Source of the DNA: Massilia rubra
GTDB taxonomy: Bacteria; Pseudomonadota; Gammaproteobacteria; Burkholderiales; Burkholderiaceae_D
Assembly (NCBI RefSeq): GCF_011682065.1
Contig: NZ_VUYU01000009.1
Span: 124,001-188,000, forward strand
Length of the DNA stretch: 64,000 nucleotides
Direction: 5' to 3'
Shown here one piece after another: positions 48,066 to 56,214 of the stretch (positions are counted from its first letter, which is position 1; each line of letters starts with the position of its first letter). Both the position numbers and the translations under genes were made by a program. The notes under the pieces were generated by a model that was not told the origin of the DNA, made no database searches, and saw only the letters and a list, made by a program, of their open reading frames with translations.

Positions 48066-48611
48066 ATGTTTCTGAAATCGACACTGCTCGCCCTGGCCTT
48101 TTTTGCCTTTGCATCGACCGCCCAGGCTGATTCCATTCACACCATCACCGGCGACACGACTGGCGCCGCCATCTTTACGCGACCGGTCGAGGACCTTTCC
48201 GGGTTATCGGCAATCGGCAAGGATGTCAGCTTCAACCAATTCCGATTCACGGTTTCCGCGGCGGGCGAGTACTCGTTCCTGACGACGGCGGCTTTCGACT
48301 CCTTGGTTTTCCTTTACAGCCCGAGCTTCGATCCCAGCTCGTCGCTGACGAACGCCTTGATCGGTAACGACGATCTTCTTGGTACGACCACATCGGGCTT
48401 CGTGACCAACCTGGCCGCCGACACACCTTACGTACTGGTGATTACCGGTTATGAAGGCTTCGAGTATGGCAAGTACAGCACAACGATTGGCGGGCCCGGC
48501 GCCGTCACCGTCATCGCCGTTCCCGAACCCGAGATCTATGCGCTGATGGCATTTGGCCTGGGCGTCGTTGGCTTGGCACGCCGTCGTGCGAAGTCCCTGA
48601 AATCGGCCTGA
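48066..48611 (+). CDS. PEP-CTERM sorting domain protein (181 aa)
   Basis: AAGGA is 6 nt before the ATG at 48066 (an ATG two codons upstream would be too close). The signal peptide (LALAFFAFASTAQA) and the DSLVFLYSPSFDPSSS region fit small FxDxF-type PEP-CTERM proteins. The C-terminal VPEPEIYALMAFGLGVVGLA followed by RRRAKS is the exosortase sorting signal: PEP motif, transmembrane helix and basic tail. Its exosortase is not in the window. It likely acts at the outer surface or biofilm matrix. Confidence 0.9.
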   Translation: MFLKSTLLALAFFAFASTAQADSIHTITGDTTGAAIFTRPVEDLSGLSAIGKDVSFNQFRFTVSAAGEYSFLTTAAFDSLVFLYSPSFDPSSSLTNALIGNDDLLGTTTSGFVTNLAADTPYVLVITGYEGFEYGKYSTTIGGPGAVTVIAVPEPEIYALMAFGLGVVGLARRRAKSLKSA

Positions 48612-48887
48612 ACAAGACTTACGCGCTGCGCGCGCGGAGCGACCATGACAGGGCATGCAAGTACCTGAACACCGTGGTCGGCTTTGCATCGGCATGCATG
48701 ACGAGCGAATAAAAAAGCCTCGGTGAGTGCTTCACTGTAGCGTCGGCCCAGGCTGCCGATTACCCACCATTCGCTTGTCTACTTTTGCCAGTTCTGTTAA
48801 CTTTTTTCACATGAGGAATGTGATCGCAATCAGATGACGACGCGGGGATCGCAAGACGATTCCCCACCTCGTCATACGGTGGCGCCG
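48612..48887. other. Intergenic region after the PEP-CTERM gene, start of the degraded segment
   Basis: No credible gene. It leads into the transposase remnant at 48888. An AT-rich spot lies near 48790-48830. Confidence 0.4.
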
Positions 48888-49049
48888 GAAGACAAGCAGG
48901 CGTGGATGGACCACGGAAATTCTGCCTGCCGTTTCCGAGACGAACGACTCAAGAAGCGCTGCCGCCTGCTGCTTGAACAGTGATGGAAGAACATGGGTCA
49001 AAGCTTTCCATTTGCCTGCCAAGACTGGGCCGGTACGAAAGCGGCCGTC
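48888..49049 (+). pseudogene. IS4-family-like transposase N-terminal remnant
   Basis: In one frame the DNA reads FRDERLKKRCRLLLEQ, a stop (TGA at 48981-48983), then WKNMGQSFPFACQDWAGTKAA. This matches the N-terminal pattern of IS4-type transposases (DxRLxKR...L...G.S.P.ACQDWA.TKAAYRF). The in-frame stop and the abrupt end at 49049, where the radical SAM fragment begins, show it is dead. Confidence 0.65.
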
Positions 49050-49408
49050 CGCAAACGACGCGCCGGCGCCGCCGCGCGCGGCTCGAGCGTGTGCGAGATG
49101 GCAGGGTCGAGCGTGGTGATCGTGAGCGCCGCAATCGCCTGGTTCCTGGCCGCCATGGCCCCGATCAGGTCGATATCGCGTTCGATCAGCGAGGACTTGC
49201 TGATCAGCGCGACCGGATGCTCGCAGTCGTGCGGCACTTCCAGCACGCGCCGGGTGATGCCCAGGGCGCGCTCGCACGGCTGGTAAGCGTCGGTGTTGAC
49301 GCCGAGCGCGATCGGCTCCGGCACGTAGGACGGCTTGGCCAGCTCGCGCCGCAGCAACTCGGGGGCGTTGACCTTGGCGAACAGGCGGCTTTCGAAGTCC
49401 AGCCCCGG
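49050..49408 (-). pseudogene. 359-bp copy of an internal segment of the PA0069-type radical SAM gene
   Basis: Positions 49050-49408 align without gaps to 51557-51915 (offset 2507) with only scattered single-base differences. It carries neither start nor stop and lacks the CxxxCxxC motif. Both junctions are abrupt: transposase remnant on the left, unrelated DNA on the right. It lies in the same orientation as the intact gene, so it could recombine with it. Confidence 0.9.
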
Positions 49409-49738
49409 AACGAATTGACCGTTGAACTGACGATCGAAGGCGAAGCCATCGAGAGCATCCCGCGTGGTCGGGCCTCATCGCGGCCAGCAGCCGGAGAGTC
49501 AGCACGCGCTGGCATCCCGATGTGGACCTAGAGACGGCTGTCGCCAACCCCAAGCCGATCACGAAGTATGTCTACAGGCCAGCCAAACGCTAATGCGGGG
49601 TGCATAGTCACGAAATATTTTAGAGGATGCACACAAAACATGATCACTTACATGGGATCTTATTTGCTAATATTGCAAAAACATTAAAACGAAACGCTTT
49701 GATGTGAGCAGTATTTAGATCAAAAACGGGGGACGCAA
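49409..49738. other. Degenerate intergenic DNA, AT-rich toward its end
   Basis: One short frame reads ELTVELTIEGEAIESIPRGR and another ends ANPKPITKYVYRPAKR, both protein-like but broken; I cannot name their source. 49610-49735 is markedly AT-rich compared with the rest of the window. Confidence 0.45.
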
Positions 49739-50092
49739 GTGTATGGCGGATGCTTGTCGCTGCAAACCATCGTGTTTGACCGGATGGAAGAATCCGAATT
49801 CCCGCCATTCATCACGGAGAAGATCTTCCCTGGTTCCATGCTGCCGCGGCAAAGGGAAATCCTGGCAGCTTCCGACCGCGTGCTTAGCCTGGTCAACGTT
49901 CGCAATGACGCGCTCGATTATGCCCGCACCTGTCAGGAATGGGTCCAGCGGATCGAGGCCGCCAAACCGGAGCTGATCACGATGGTCGGGGCGCATAAGA
50001 CTAATGAATATGTCCAATACCTGCGCATGTCGGCAGCGGCATTCGAGCGGCAACAGTTCGGCTTGTTGCGCTTGAAATTCCGCTCGTACGCC
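49739..50092 (+). pseudogene. C-terminal fragment of a cyclopropane-fatty-acyl-phospholipid synthase-like gene
   Basis: The frame from a GTG at 49739 translates GGCLSLQTIVFDR, FITEKIFPGSMLPRQREILAAS, LDYARTCQEWVQRI and MSAAAFERQQFGLLRLKFRS, which follow the C-terminal third of cyclopropane synthase-type methyltransferases. The SAM-binding N-terminal two-thirds are missing, and the frame has no proper stop before it runs into the thioesterase gene at 50146. It is a 5'-truncated remnant. Confidence 0.75.
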
Positions 50093-50145
50093 AACGCATG
50101 CCCCCCGATTTCCACGGTTCTTACCGTTTTCTTTAAGAGGTTGAC

Positions 50146-50553
50146 ATGCCCGACATTCACGAAATTGCACGCGAAATCTTTGAAGCCCAGCCGTTCAGCC
50201 AATTCCTGGCGGCCAAGCTCGTCAGCACCGGGCCGACTGAAGCGGAAATCCGCATCGACATCACTGACAATCTGAAACAGCAGCACGGTTTCGTGCATGG
50301 CGGGGTGGTCAGCTACCTTGCCGACAACTCCATTACCTTCGCTGGTGGCGTAGCGCTCGGCGGCAATGCCCTGACATCCGAGTACAAGATCAACTACGTC
50401 AGACCCGCCACGGGAACGCATCTGATCGCTCGCGCCCAGGCAAAGAGCGTCGGAAAGCGCCAGGCCGTTTGCTCGGCGGAGATCTATGCGGTGCAAGACG
50501 GGGTGGAGAAAATCTGCGCTATCGCACAAGGCACCGTGGTGCGCAGTGACTAG
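50146..50553 (+). CDS. PaaI-type hotdog thioesterase (135 aa)
   Basis: AAGAGGTTGAC gives a ribosome site before the ATG. The hotdog motif QQHGFVHGGVVSYLADNSITFAG (catalytic Asp and the HGG) is intact, with YKINYVRPATGTHLIARAQ as the long beta strand. It probably hydrolyses acyl- or aryl-CoA esters. It sits alone between remnants, so its survival in the graveyard suggests it is still in use. Confidence 0.9.
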   Translation: MPDIHEIAREIFEAQPFSQFLAAKLVSTGPTEAEIRIDITDNLKQQHGFVHGGVVSYLADNSITFAGGVALGGNALTSEYKINYVRPATGTHLIARAQAKSVGKRQAVCSAEIYAVQDGVEKICAIAQGTVVRSD

Positions 50554-50556
50554 CTC

Positions 50557-50713
50557 AGTAAGTGCGCATAAATTCTTGCAATTTACAGCTTCCATAAACG
50601 GCGCCTTGCTGTGTTGCCCACCGCTAGCAGTGCTCGCACTGCTAGCGGCGTGCGCCTTGCAAGGCGTCCGCTTCTGTTCGCTATAAATCACAATAATGTC
50701 TGCACACTTACTT
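50557..50713. repeat. 157-bp terminal-inverted-repeat element (MITE-like), long form
   Basis: The left end AGTAAGTGCGCA (50557-50568) and right end TGCACACTTACTT (50701-50713) are inverted repeats. The element contains a perfect 12-bp palindrome (50621-50648) and further GCCTTGC/GCAAGGC arms. A collapsed 44-bp version lies at 17230-17273. It carries no ORF, so it would depend on a transposase encoded elsewhere. Confidence 0.75.
50621..50648. repeat. Perfect 12-bp stem, CTCG tetraloop
   Basis: CCGCTAGCAGTG, loop CTCG, CACTGCTAGCGG, at the centre of the 157-bp element. Confidence 0.9.
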
Positions 50714-50791
50714 AGCACTTGCTCGTGGACGCGGGAACTTGATCCGATCCATGCGTTCGCACAGCTAGCCAGGGTTTTATTTGAGAGTGCG

Positions 50792-50825
50792 TTGTGCCGG
50801 CGCGGCAGCCCTCGCCGGCACAACA
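50792..50825. repeat. 12-bp perfect inverted repeat
   Basis: GTTGTGCCGGCG (50792-50803) and CGCCGGCACAAC (50814-50825) with a 10-bp loop. There is no T-tract, so it is not an obvious terminator. Confidence 0.75.
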
Positions 50826-50839
50826 ATATTGAGATTCCA

Positions 50840-50905
50840 ATGAAGCACGAAACACACGTGGCTCTAATCCACAAGCTGTTCGCCCTGCGAGAACGCGGCC
50901 GCCAA
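50840..50905 (+). pseudogene. Possible N-terminal fragment of a Rieske-type ring-hydroxylating oxygenase
   Basis: From the ATG at 50840 the frame gives MKHETHVALIHKLFALRERG, which recalls the first residues of aromatic ring-hydroxylating oxygenases (MxHETQVxLIxRIFxHL). The homology ends after ~22 codons and no Rieske Cys/His motif follows. The match is short, so this is tentative. Confidence 0.3.
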
Positions 50906-50953
50906 CAGGACAATTCGATATTCTCTGCAACAGGCGATGATGGCGGCGCCGGG

Positions 50954-51021
50954 CGCATTGCGCCACGCGTGTGCCGTGTTGCCCTGCATGCGCCGGGTTG
51001 ACGCACGCATGGCGCAATGCG
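50954..51021. repeat. 17-bp imperfect inverted repeat
   Basis: CGCATTGCGCCACGCGT (50954-50970) and ACGCATGGCGCAATGCG (51005-51021) pair with one mismatch around a 34-bp loop. Origin unknown. Confidence 0.7.
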
Positions 51022-51081
51022 GCCGTTGGCCTTTTACGCCCTGCACGCCTGTTGGCGTTGTTGTGCTGCTGATAGCGCAGC

Positions 51082-52263
51082 TTAGGAAAACAAATCCAGC
51101 TGGCCAGTGGCGTTGCCGCATTGTTTGGGCTTGGCCGGGGGAACGACGAAGGGCTTCTTGAAGCGTGACGTGTCCAGCTCGCCAAACCGCCCGCTGGTCA
51201 GGTTCATGCCCAGCCGCGCCACCGCCTTGACGAAACGCTGGCGTATCAGATCGGCCCAGACGCCCTCCCCGTGCATGCGCTTGCTGAAGTCGCTGTCGTA
51301 GTCTTTGCCGCCGCGCATCTCGCGCACCCGGTTCATCACCCGTTGCGCCCGCTCGGGAAAGTGTGCCTGCAGCCATTCCTGGAACAGGGGATTGACTTCC
51401 AATGGCAGCCGCAGCACGACATAGTGCGCGCTCACGGCCCCGGCGTCGCGCGCCGCCTCCAGCACCCGTTCGAGCTCGGGCTCGGTGACGAAGGGAATCA
51501 CCGGCGCCACGCTGACCCGCACCGGGATGCCGGCGTCGGTCAGGCGCCGGATGGTGCGCAAACGCCGCGCCGGCGCCGCCGCGCGCGGCTCGAGCGTGCG
51601 CGAGATGGCAGGGTCGAGCGTGGTGATCGTGACCGCCGCAATCGCCTGGTTCCTGGCCGCCATGGCCCCGATCAGGTCGATGTCGCGCTCGATCAGCGAG
51701 GACTTGCTGATCAGCGCGACCGGATGCTCGCAGTCGTGCAGCACTTCCAGCACGCGCCGGGTGATGCCCAGCCCACGCTCGCACGGCTGGTAGGCGTCGG
51801 TGTTGACGCCGACCGCGATCGGCTCCGGCACGTAGGAAGGCCTGGCCAGCTCGCGCCGCAGCAACTCGGGCGCGTTGACCTTGGCGAACAGGCGGCTTTC
51901 GAAGTCCAGCCCCGGCGACAGGCCAAGGTAGCTGTGGGTCGGCCGCGCAAAGCAGTAAATGCAGCCGTGTTCGCACCCGCGATAGGGATTAAGCGACACA
52001 TTGAAGGGAATGTCGGGCGAGGTATTGCGGCTCAGGATGGTCCTGGCGAATTCGTCGGTGACTTGGGTGCGGAACGGCGCCGGCGCGTCGTCCTCGTCGT
52101 CGGCATGCACCCAGCCGTCGTCAAACCGCTCGCGCGCATTGACCTCGTAGCGGCCCTGCAGGTTGGTGACGGCGCCGCGCCCCTTTTGCGCCGCCAGCGG
52201 GCGTGGTGGGAGCATGACGCTTTCTTCGAAGTCTTTGTCGCGATCGGTCACCGCAGCACCCAT
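51082..52263 (-). CDS. PA0069-family radical SAM protein (393 aa)
   Basis: The [4Fe-4S] motif is CEHGCIYC (about residues 95-102, in LNPYRGCEHGCIYCFARPTH), followed by YLGLSPGLDFESRLFAKVNAPELL and TDAYQPCERGLGITRRVLEV, as in the PA0069/Rv2578c (Spl-like) group. The C-terminus ends GQLDLFS. The substrate is unknown; relatives are annotated as DNA-repair-like (spore photoproduct lyase-related). A LexA-type box lies directly upstream. The ATG at 52263 has no ribosome site; the ATG at 52215 (MLPPRPLAAQKGRGAV), preceded by GAAGAAAG, may be the true start. Confidence 0.92.
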   Translation of the reverse strand: MGAAVTDRDKDFEESVMLPPRPLAAQKGRGAVTNLQGRYEVNARERFDDGWVHADDEDDAPAPFRTQVTDEFARTILSRNTSPDIPFNVSLNPYRGCEHGCIYCFARPTHSYLGLSPGLDFESRLFAKVNAPELLRRELARPSYVPEPIAVGVNTDAYQPCERGLGITRRVLEVLHDCEHPVALISKSSLIERDIDLIGAMAARNQAIAAVTITTLDPAISRTLEPRAAAPARRLRTIRRLTDAGIPVRVSVAPVIPFVTEPELERVLEAARDAGAVSAHYVVLRLPLEVNPLFQEWLQAHFPERAQRVMNRVREMRGGKDYDSDFSKRMHGEGVWADLIRQRFVKAVARLGMNLTSGRFGELDTSRFKKPFVVPPAKPKQCGNATGQLDLFS

Positions 52264-52267
52264 TTAA

Positions 52268-52283
52268 CTGTATAAACATACAG
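52268..52283 (-). promoter_or_regulatory. LexA-type SOS box
   Basis: CTGTATAAACATACAG fits the proteobacterial LexA consensus CTG-N10-CAG with A/T-rich centre. It is immediately 5' of the radical SAM gene, so that gene is probably induced by DNA damage. Confidence 0.75.
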
Positions 52284-52320
52284 TATACTACGTGGGTGAT
52301 GCCGCTTTTTCAAGCAGCGT

Positions 52321-53001
52321 TCAAAGCCGGCCTTGATGCAGCACAAAGGTGTCGATCAAGTCATCGAAAGCGCGGCTCAACGGCAGGAACTTATCGTGAT
52401 CGCCCTCGATCTCACCCAATGCGTGACAAGTCGCTTCCAGGGTCGAGAGCTGGTCAGGCGCGTGCGCCTTGCGAATGCGGTAACGCGAGGGCGGCATGTC
52501 GCTCAGCGGCAGGCGTGGCAAGGCATGCAGCAGGGGATTAAGGTACAGCATCTTGCGGCTTTTGCGCCAGGTGCCGTCGAGCACGACGAGCAGCAGTTTG
52601 CCAGGCGCCTGCAACAGCCCAGGCGGCAATGGCGGCGGCGTCGGCATGCCCAGCGAGCGGTCGTCCGGCGTGTCGGGATAGAGCAACACAGCCTGCCGGC
52701 CTTCCACGTCCAGCAGCGCGGACAGTTGCGCCGGGTCGAATACCTCGCCGGCGACCAGCGTGCTGCCGGCCACGCTCAGGTGTAGCAGGCGCGCACTGCC
52801 CTTGGCGTTGCGCACTTCCAGCGGGTGCTGCAGGATCAGCAAGCGCACATCGCTGGCGACCGGACGAATCCAGCGGCAGATGCACGCCGCCGCCGGTCGC
52901 GCGCACAGGGCGCACACGCTACGCCGGGTCGGTGCGGCTTGCCCCTGCGCAGGAGCGGGCGCCGGGTCAGCGGCGCCGCGTCGTCGCGAACCGACGCTCA
53001 C
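52321..53001 (-). CDS. tapT: DTW-domain tRNA-uridine aminocarboxypropyltransferase (226 aa)
   Basis: Starts at a GTG that overlaps the chemoreceptor stop (GTGA). After a short Ala/Pro-rich leader comes [15 protein letters not shown] (zinc Cys), then [22 protein letters not shown] and the DTW motif in [16 protein letters not shown], with [14 protein letters not shown] later. This family makes acp3U47 in tRNA. The frame upstream of 53001 belongs to no gene. Confidence 0.9.
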   Translation of the reverse strand: MSVGSRRRGAADPAPAPAQGQAAPTRRSVCALCARPAAACICRWIRPVASDVRLLILQHPLEVRNAKGSARLLHLSVAGSTLVAGEVFDPAQLSALLDVEGRQAVLLYPDTPDDRSLGMPTPPPLPPGLLQAPGKLLLVVLDGTWRKSRKMLYLNPLLHALPRLPLSDMPPSRYRIRKAHAPDQLSTLEATCHALGEIEGDHDKFLPLSRAFDDLIDTFVLHQGRL

Positions 53002-54578
53002 CGGCCCGCCAGCGCCAGCGCGCGCCGCCCGCCCGTCAGCTGGCCGAGCTTGAACACGCCGACCACCTGCGACAGTTGCGCCGCCTGGTCCTGCATCGCC
53101 GCCGCCGCCGCCGCGGCCTGCTCGACCAGCGCCGCGTTCTGCTGGGTCACCTGGTCCATCTGGGTCACCGCCAGGTTGACCTGTTCGATGCCGTCGCGCT
53201 GCGCGTCGCTGGCGCTGGTGATGTCGTTCATGATGCGCGTCACGCGGTTGATGCTGGTCACTACTTCTTCCATCGTCTTGCCGGCCTGGTCCACCAAACG
53301 CGTGCCGTTGTCGACCTTGCTGACCGAGTCGCTGATCAATTGCTTGATCTCTTTCGCGGCCGCCGCCGAACGTTGCGCCAGGGTGCGCACTTCGGAGGCC
53401 ACCACCGCAAAACCGCGCCCCTGCTCGCCGGCCCGCGCCGCTTCCACCGCCGCATTGAGCGCAAGAATATTGGTCTGAAAGGCAATCCCGTCGATCACGC
53501 CGATGATGTCGACAATCTTGGTCGACGATGCATTGATCGAACTCATGGTCGCCACCACGTCCGACACCACCGTCCCGCCACGGATCGCCACCGCGGCCGC
53601 GCTGATGGCCAACTGGTTCGCTTCGCGCGCGTTGTCGGCGTTGAGCTTGACGGTGGAGGTCAGCTGGTCCATGGCCGAAGCGGTTTCTTGCAGTGAACTG
53701 GCCTGGTCTTCGGTGCGCGAGGACAGGTCCAGGTTGCCGCTGGCAATCTCGCGCGAGGCCGTGCCGATGGCGTCGGTGCCGCCGCGTACCTCGCCCACGA
53801 TATCGACCAGGCTGTCGTTCATGCGCTTGAGCGATTGCATCAATTGCCCGGTTTCGTCGCGGCTGTCGATCTCGATGCGGCTGGTCAGGTCGCCCGAGGC
53901 CACCGTTTCGGCGACCCGCACGGCAGCCCGGATCGGCCGCGTGATGGTGCCCGTGATCCATATCGCGCAGGCAATCCCGATCAGGATGGCAATCGCGCCC
54001 AGGCTGATGAGCATGGTGCGCCCGCTCGCGTACTGGGCGGCGATCGCGGCGGCGGTGCTGTCGAGCATAGCGCGCTGCTCGTCGGACAGGGTGGCCAGCG
54101 CCGCCAGGTAGGTTTCGCGTTTTTGCGCCATGTCGGTGTCGAACGTGGCGCCCGCGCCGGCCATGTCGCCGGCCGCCTTGAGCTTGAACACCTTGGCCCG
54201 CGCCGCCGTGTAGGCCTTGCGCGATTCCAGCACTTGCTCCAGCAGCGCCCTGGCGCGCGGGTGCTTGACGCTCTCGCCCAGCATGGTCTGGATCTCGGTG
54301 GCGCGCGCGGACGAGCGCTTCATCTGCTCTTCCACTTTTTTCTGCTCGGCCGGATCGCCCACCTTCCAGGCGGTGGTGGTGCGCGCGGCGTTCACTTCAA
54401 TCACCTTGGCCCACTCGTCGATCAGGCGCTCGTTGCGCACGGTGTCTTTCACCATGTAGTCGGTCATCACACTGGCCTGCTGCATGCGCCATACCCCGAT
54501 GCCGGTCAGGGCCACCAGGAACAACAGAACGAGGGCGAAACCGAGCGTCAGGCGGGTTCCGATACTGAGATTTTTCAT
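52998..54578 (-). CDS. Methyl-accepting chemotaxis protein (526 aa)
   Basis: The start [26 protein letters not shown] gives the first membrane helix. The periplasmic part (residues ~40-185) is all-helical with 4HB-type features ([23 protein letters not shown]), the second helix lies at ~190-210 ([21 protein letters not shown]), HAMP follows, and the signalling hairpin tip is [45 protein letters not shown]. The ligand is unknown. It is translationally coupled to the DTW gene, which is unusual. Confidence 0.95.
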   Translation of the reverse strand: MKNLSIGTRLTLGFALVLLFLVALTGIGVWRMQQASVMTDYMVKDTVRNERLIDEWAKVIEVNAARTTTAWKVGDPAEQKKVEEQMKRSSARATEIQTMLGESVKHPRARALLEQVLESRKAYTAARAKVFKLKAAGDMAGAGATFDTDMAQKRETYLAALATLSDEQRAMLDSTAAAIAAQYASGRTMLISLGAIAILIGIACAIWITGTITRPIRAAVRVAETVASGDLTSRIEIDSRDETGQLMQSLKRMNDSLVDIVGEVRGGTDAIGTASREIASGNLDLSSRTEDQASSLQETASAMDQLTSTVKLNADNAREANQLAISAAAVAIRGGTVVSDVVATMSSINASSTKIVDIIGVIDGIAFQTNILALNAAVEAARAGEQGRGFAVVASEVRTLAQRSAAAAKEIKQLISDSVSKVDNGTRLVDQAGKTMEEVVTSINRVTRIMNDITSASDAQRDGIEQVNLAVTQMDQVTQQNAALVEQAAAAAAAMQDQAAQLSQVVGVFKLGQLTGGRRALALAGR

Positions 54579-54948
54579 GAGGGCGAAGGGCGCGGGGCCT
54601 GGATTTGACGGCGTGCCAATGCTAACACCGGCGATCTGGTATTGCGAGAACAATTTTTCCCATAGGAAATGTTTCCCTGGCCGCTAGCATGCGAGCGCCA
54701 GCCCGCAGCGTCGCTAAAACGCCACATTTCCCTTGCGACAAAGACCCCGTTTGCACGATCGACATGAGCAAGGAGGCAAGGAAGCGTGCATCCAGTAACT
54801 TTTTTTCACGCGTACTCCGCTGAATTGACATTCCGGTATTGCTCCTGAAAAACTCCCTGCATAGAATCGAATCATTCCTTTCGGCAATTCCATTCATCGG
54901 GAGCCCATCATCGCTACCGTTTTTCCGCCAGTCCGGCGCGCATGCCGG
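54579..54948. other. Divergent promoter region, 370 bp
   Basis: No ORF. It separates the chemoreceptor (minus) from the hydrolase (plus). A TTGACA at 54825-54830 is a possible -35 for the hydrolase, but no good -10 at the right distance was found. Confidence 0.4.
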
Positions 54949-56118
54949 ATGCTGTTCGCCGCCCTGGTGACCGGCCTGAGCCTGCTCCCCTCAATAGCGG
55001 TCGAGCAAGAATTGCCGGTCGACTTTCGCCTCAATGAAACCGTGATCGCCATTCCCGCCGGTCCCGGCAAGCAGTCGGTGCTGCAGACCACGCTGTTCCG
55101 CCCAAACGGCGCCGGCCCGTTTCCCCTGCTGATCATCAACCATGGCAAGGAATCGGGCGACCCGCGCAAGCAGCCGCGCGAGCGCTTCATTTTCATGGCC
55201 ACCGCGTTTGTCAAGCGCGGCTACGCGGTGCTGGTGCCGATGCGGCGCGGGTTTGCCGACTCCAGCGGCGCCTACGCCGACCACGGCTGCAACATGACGG
55301 CCAACGGCTACGCCCAGGCCAGCGACGTGCACGACACCATCGAATTCGCGCGCCGGCAGCGCTGGGCCGATCCCGAGCGCATCGTGGTGGCCGGCCAATC
55401 GTACGGCGGCCTGGCCACGATCGCCCTCGGCACGCGCGCCGTTCCCGGCGTGCGCGGCCTGATCAACTTCGCCGGCGGCCTGCGCGACGATGGCGAGCGC
55501 TGCGACTGGCGCGCGCAACTGGTGCAAGCGTTTGCCAACTACGGCGCGGCCAACAAGATTCCCAGCCTGTGGATGTACGGCGTGAACGATTCGCTGTTCG
55601 GACCGGCCCTGGTGGCGCGCATGCACGCCGCTTTCGAGCGCGCCGGCGGCAGCGCGCGCCTGGTCGAATTTGGCGCCTTCAAGCGCGACGCGCACGGCAT
55701 GGTCGCCAGCCGCGACGGCGCCCGCATCTGGTGGCGCGAGACCGCGCGTTTTCTTGAACAGATCGGCATGCCGACCCGCGAAACCGTGGCCGTGGCCGAC
55801 GCCCCCAGCGTGCCGCGCACCGACTTCGCCCGCGTCGACGACATCGACGCCGTGCCCTACCTGGGCGAGAACGGGCGCGCCGCTTACCGCGAGTATTTGC
55901 ACAAGCTCACGCCGCGCGCGTTCGCCGTCTCGCCCAGCGGCGCCTGGTGCTGGGCCGAGGAAGGCGAAGACCCGCACGCGCGCGCACTGGCCGCCTGCGC
56001 GCGCAGCAGCGGCCAGCCATGCCAGTTGTATTCGGTCGATGATTACGTGGTGTGGCAAGACAAGCTGGCCGCCAGCGCCAGCACCGCCACTGGTGGCGCG
56101 GGGACCGGCAGCCTTTGA
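54949..56118 (+). CDS. Exported alpha/beta hydrolase (389 aa)
   Basis: The N-terminal LFAALVTGLSLLPSIAVEQE looks like a signal peptide, though it lacks a charged start; an in-frame extension upstream (reading VRRACR before it) with GGGAG but no standard start codon would make a better one. The nucleophile elbow is GQSYGGLATIA, preceded by IINHGKESGDPR as the oxyanion region; Asp and His candidates are in NDSLFGPA and RDAHGMV. The C-terminal ~130 residues (from ETVAVADAP) form an extra domain. Dienelactone-hydrolase-like; substrate unknown. Confidence 0.8.
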   Translation: MLFAALVTGLSLLPSIAVEQELPVDFRLNETVIAIPAGPGKQSVLQTTLFRPNGAGPFPLLIINHGKESGDPRKQPRERFIFMATAFVKRGYAVLVPMRRGFADSSGAYADHGCNMTANGYAQASDVHDTIEFARRQRWADPERIVVAGQSYGGLATIALGTRAVPGVRGLINFAGGLRDDGERCDWRAQLVQAFANYGAANKIPSLWMYGVNDSLFGPALVARMHAAFERAGGSARLVEFGAFKRDAHGMVASRDGARIWWRETARFLEQIGMPTRETVAVADAPSVPRTDFARVDDIDAVPYLGENGRAAYREYLHKLTPRAFAVSPSGAWCWAEEGEDPHARALAACARSSGQPCQLYSVDDYVVWQDKLAASASTATGGAGTGSL

Positions 56119-56214
56119 TTTAACGTCTTGGCAACACCGCAAAAAAGCGAGCGCGTGCGCGCATAAAATGCCTATACAATGTGCCGACACTTTTTCTCGC
56201 CAGGAGAAATTCTT

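Larger units (their letters stand above)
50714..51081. other. Degenerate region with two long palindromes
   Basis: Holds a perfect 12-bp inverted repeat (50792-50825), a possible Rieske oxygenase N-terminal fragment and an 17-bp inverted repeat (50954-51021). No intact gene is seen. Confidence 0.5.

Noticed and set aside
48807-49562. 251-codon minus-strand frame across the graveyard
   Set aside because: It crosses the transposase remnant, the copied radical SAM fragment (in the wrong frame) and unrelated DNA; it is not a real gene.
50864-51976. 370-codon minus-strand frame overlapping the radical SAM gene
   Set aside because: It is a shifted-frame shadow of the radical SAM gene plus non-coding DNA.
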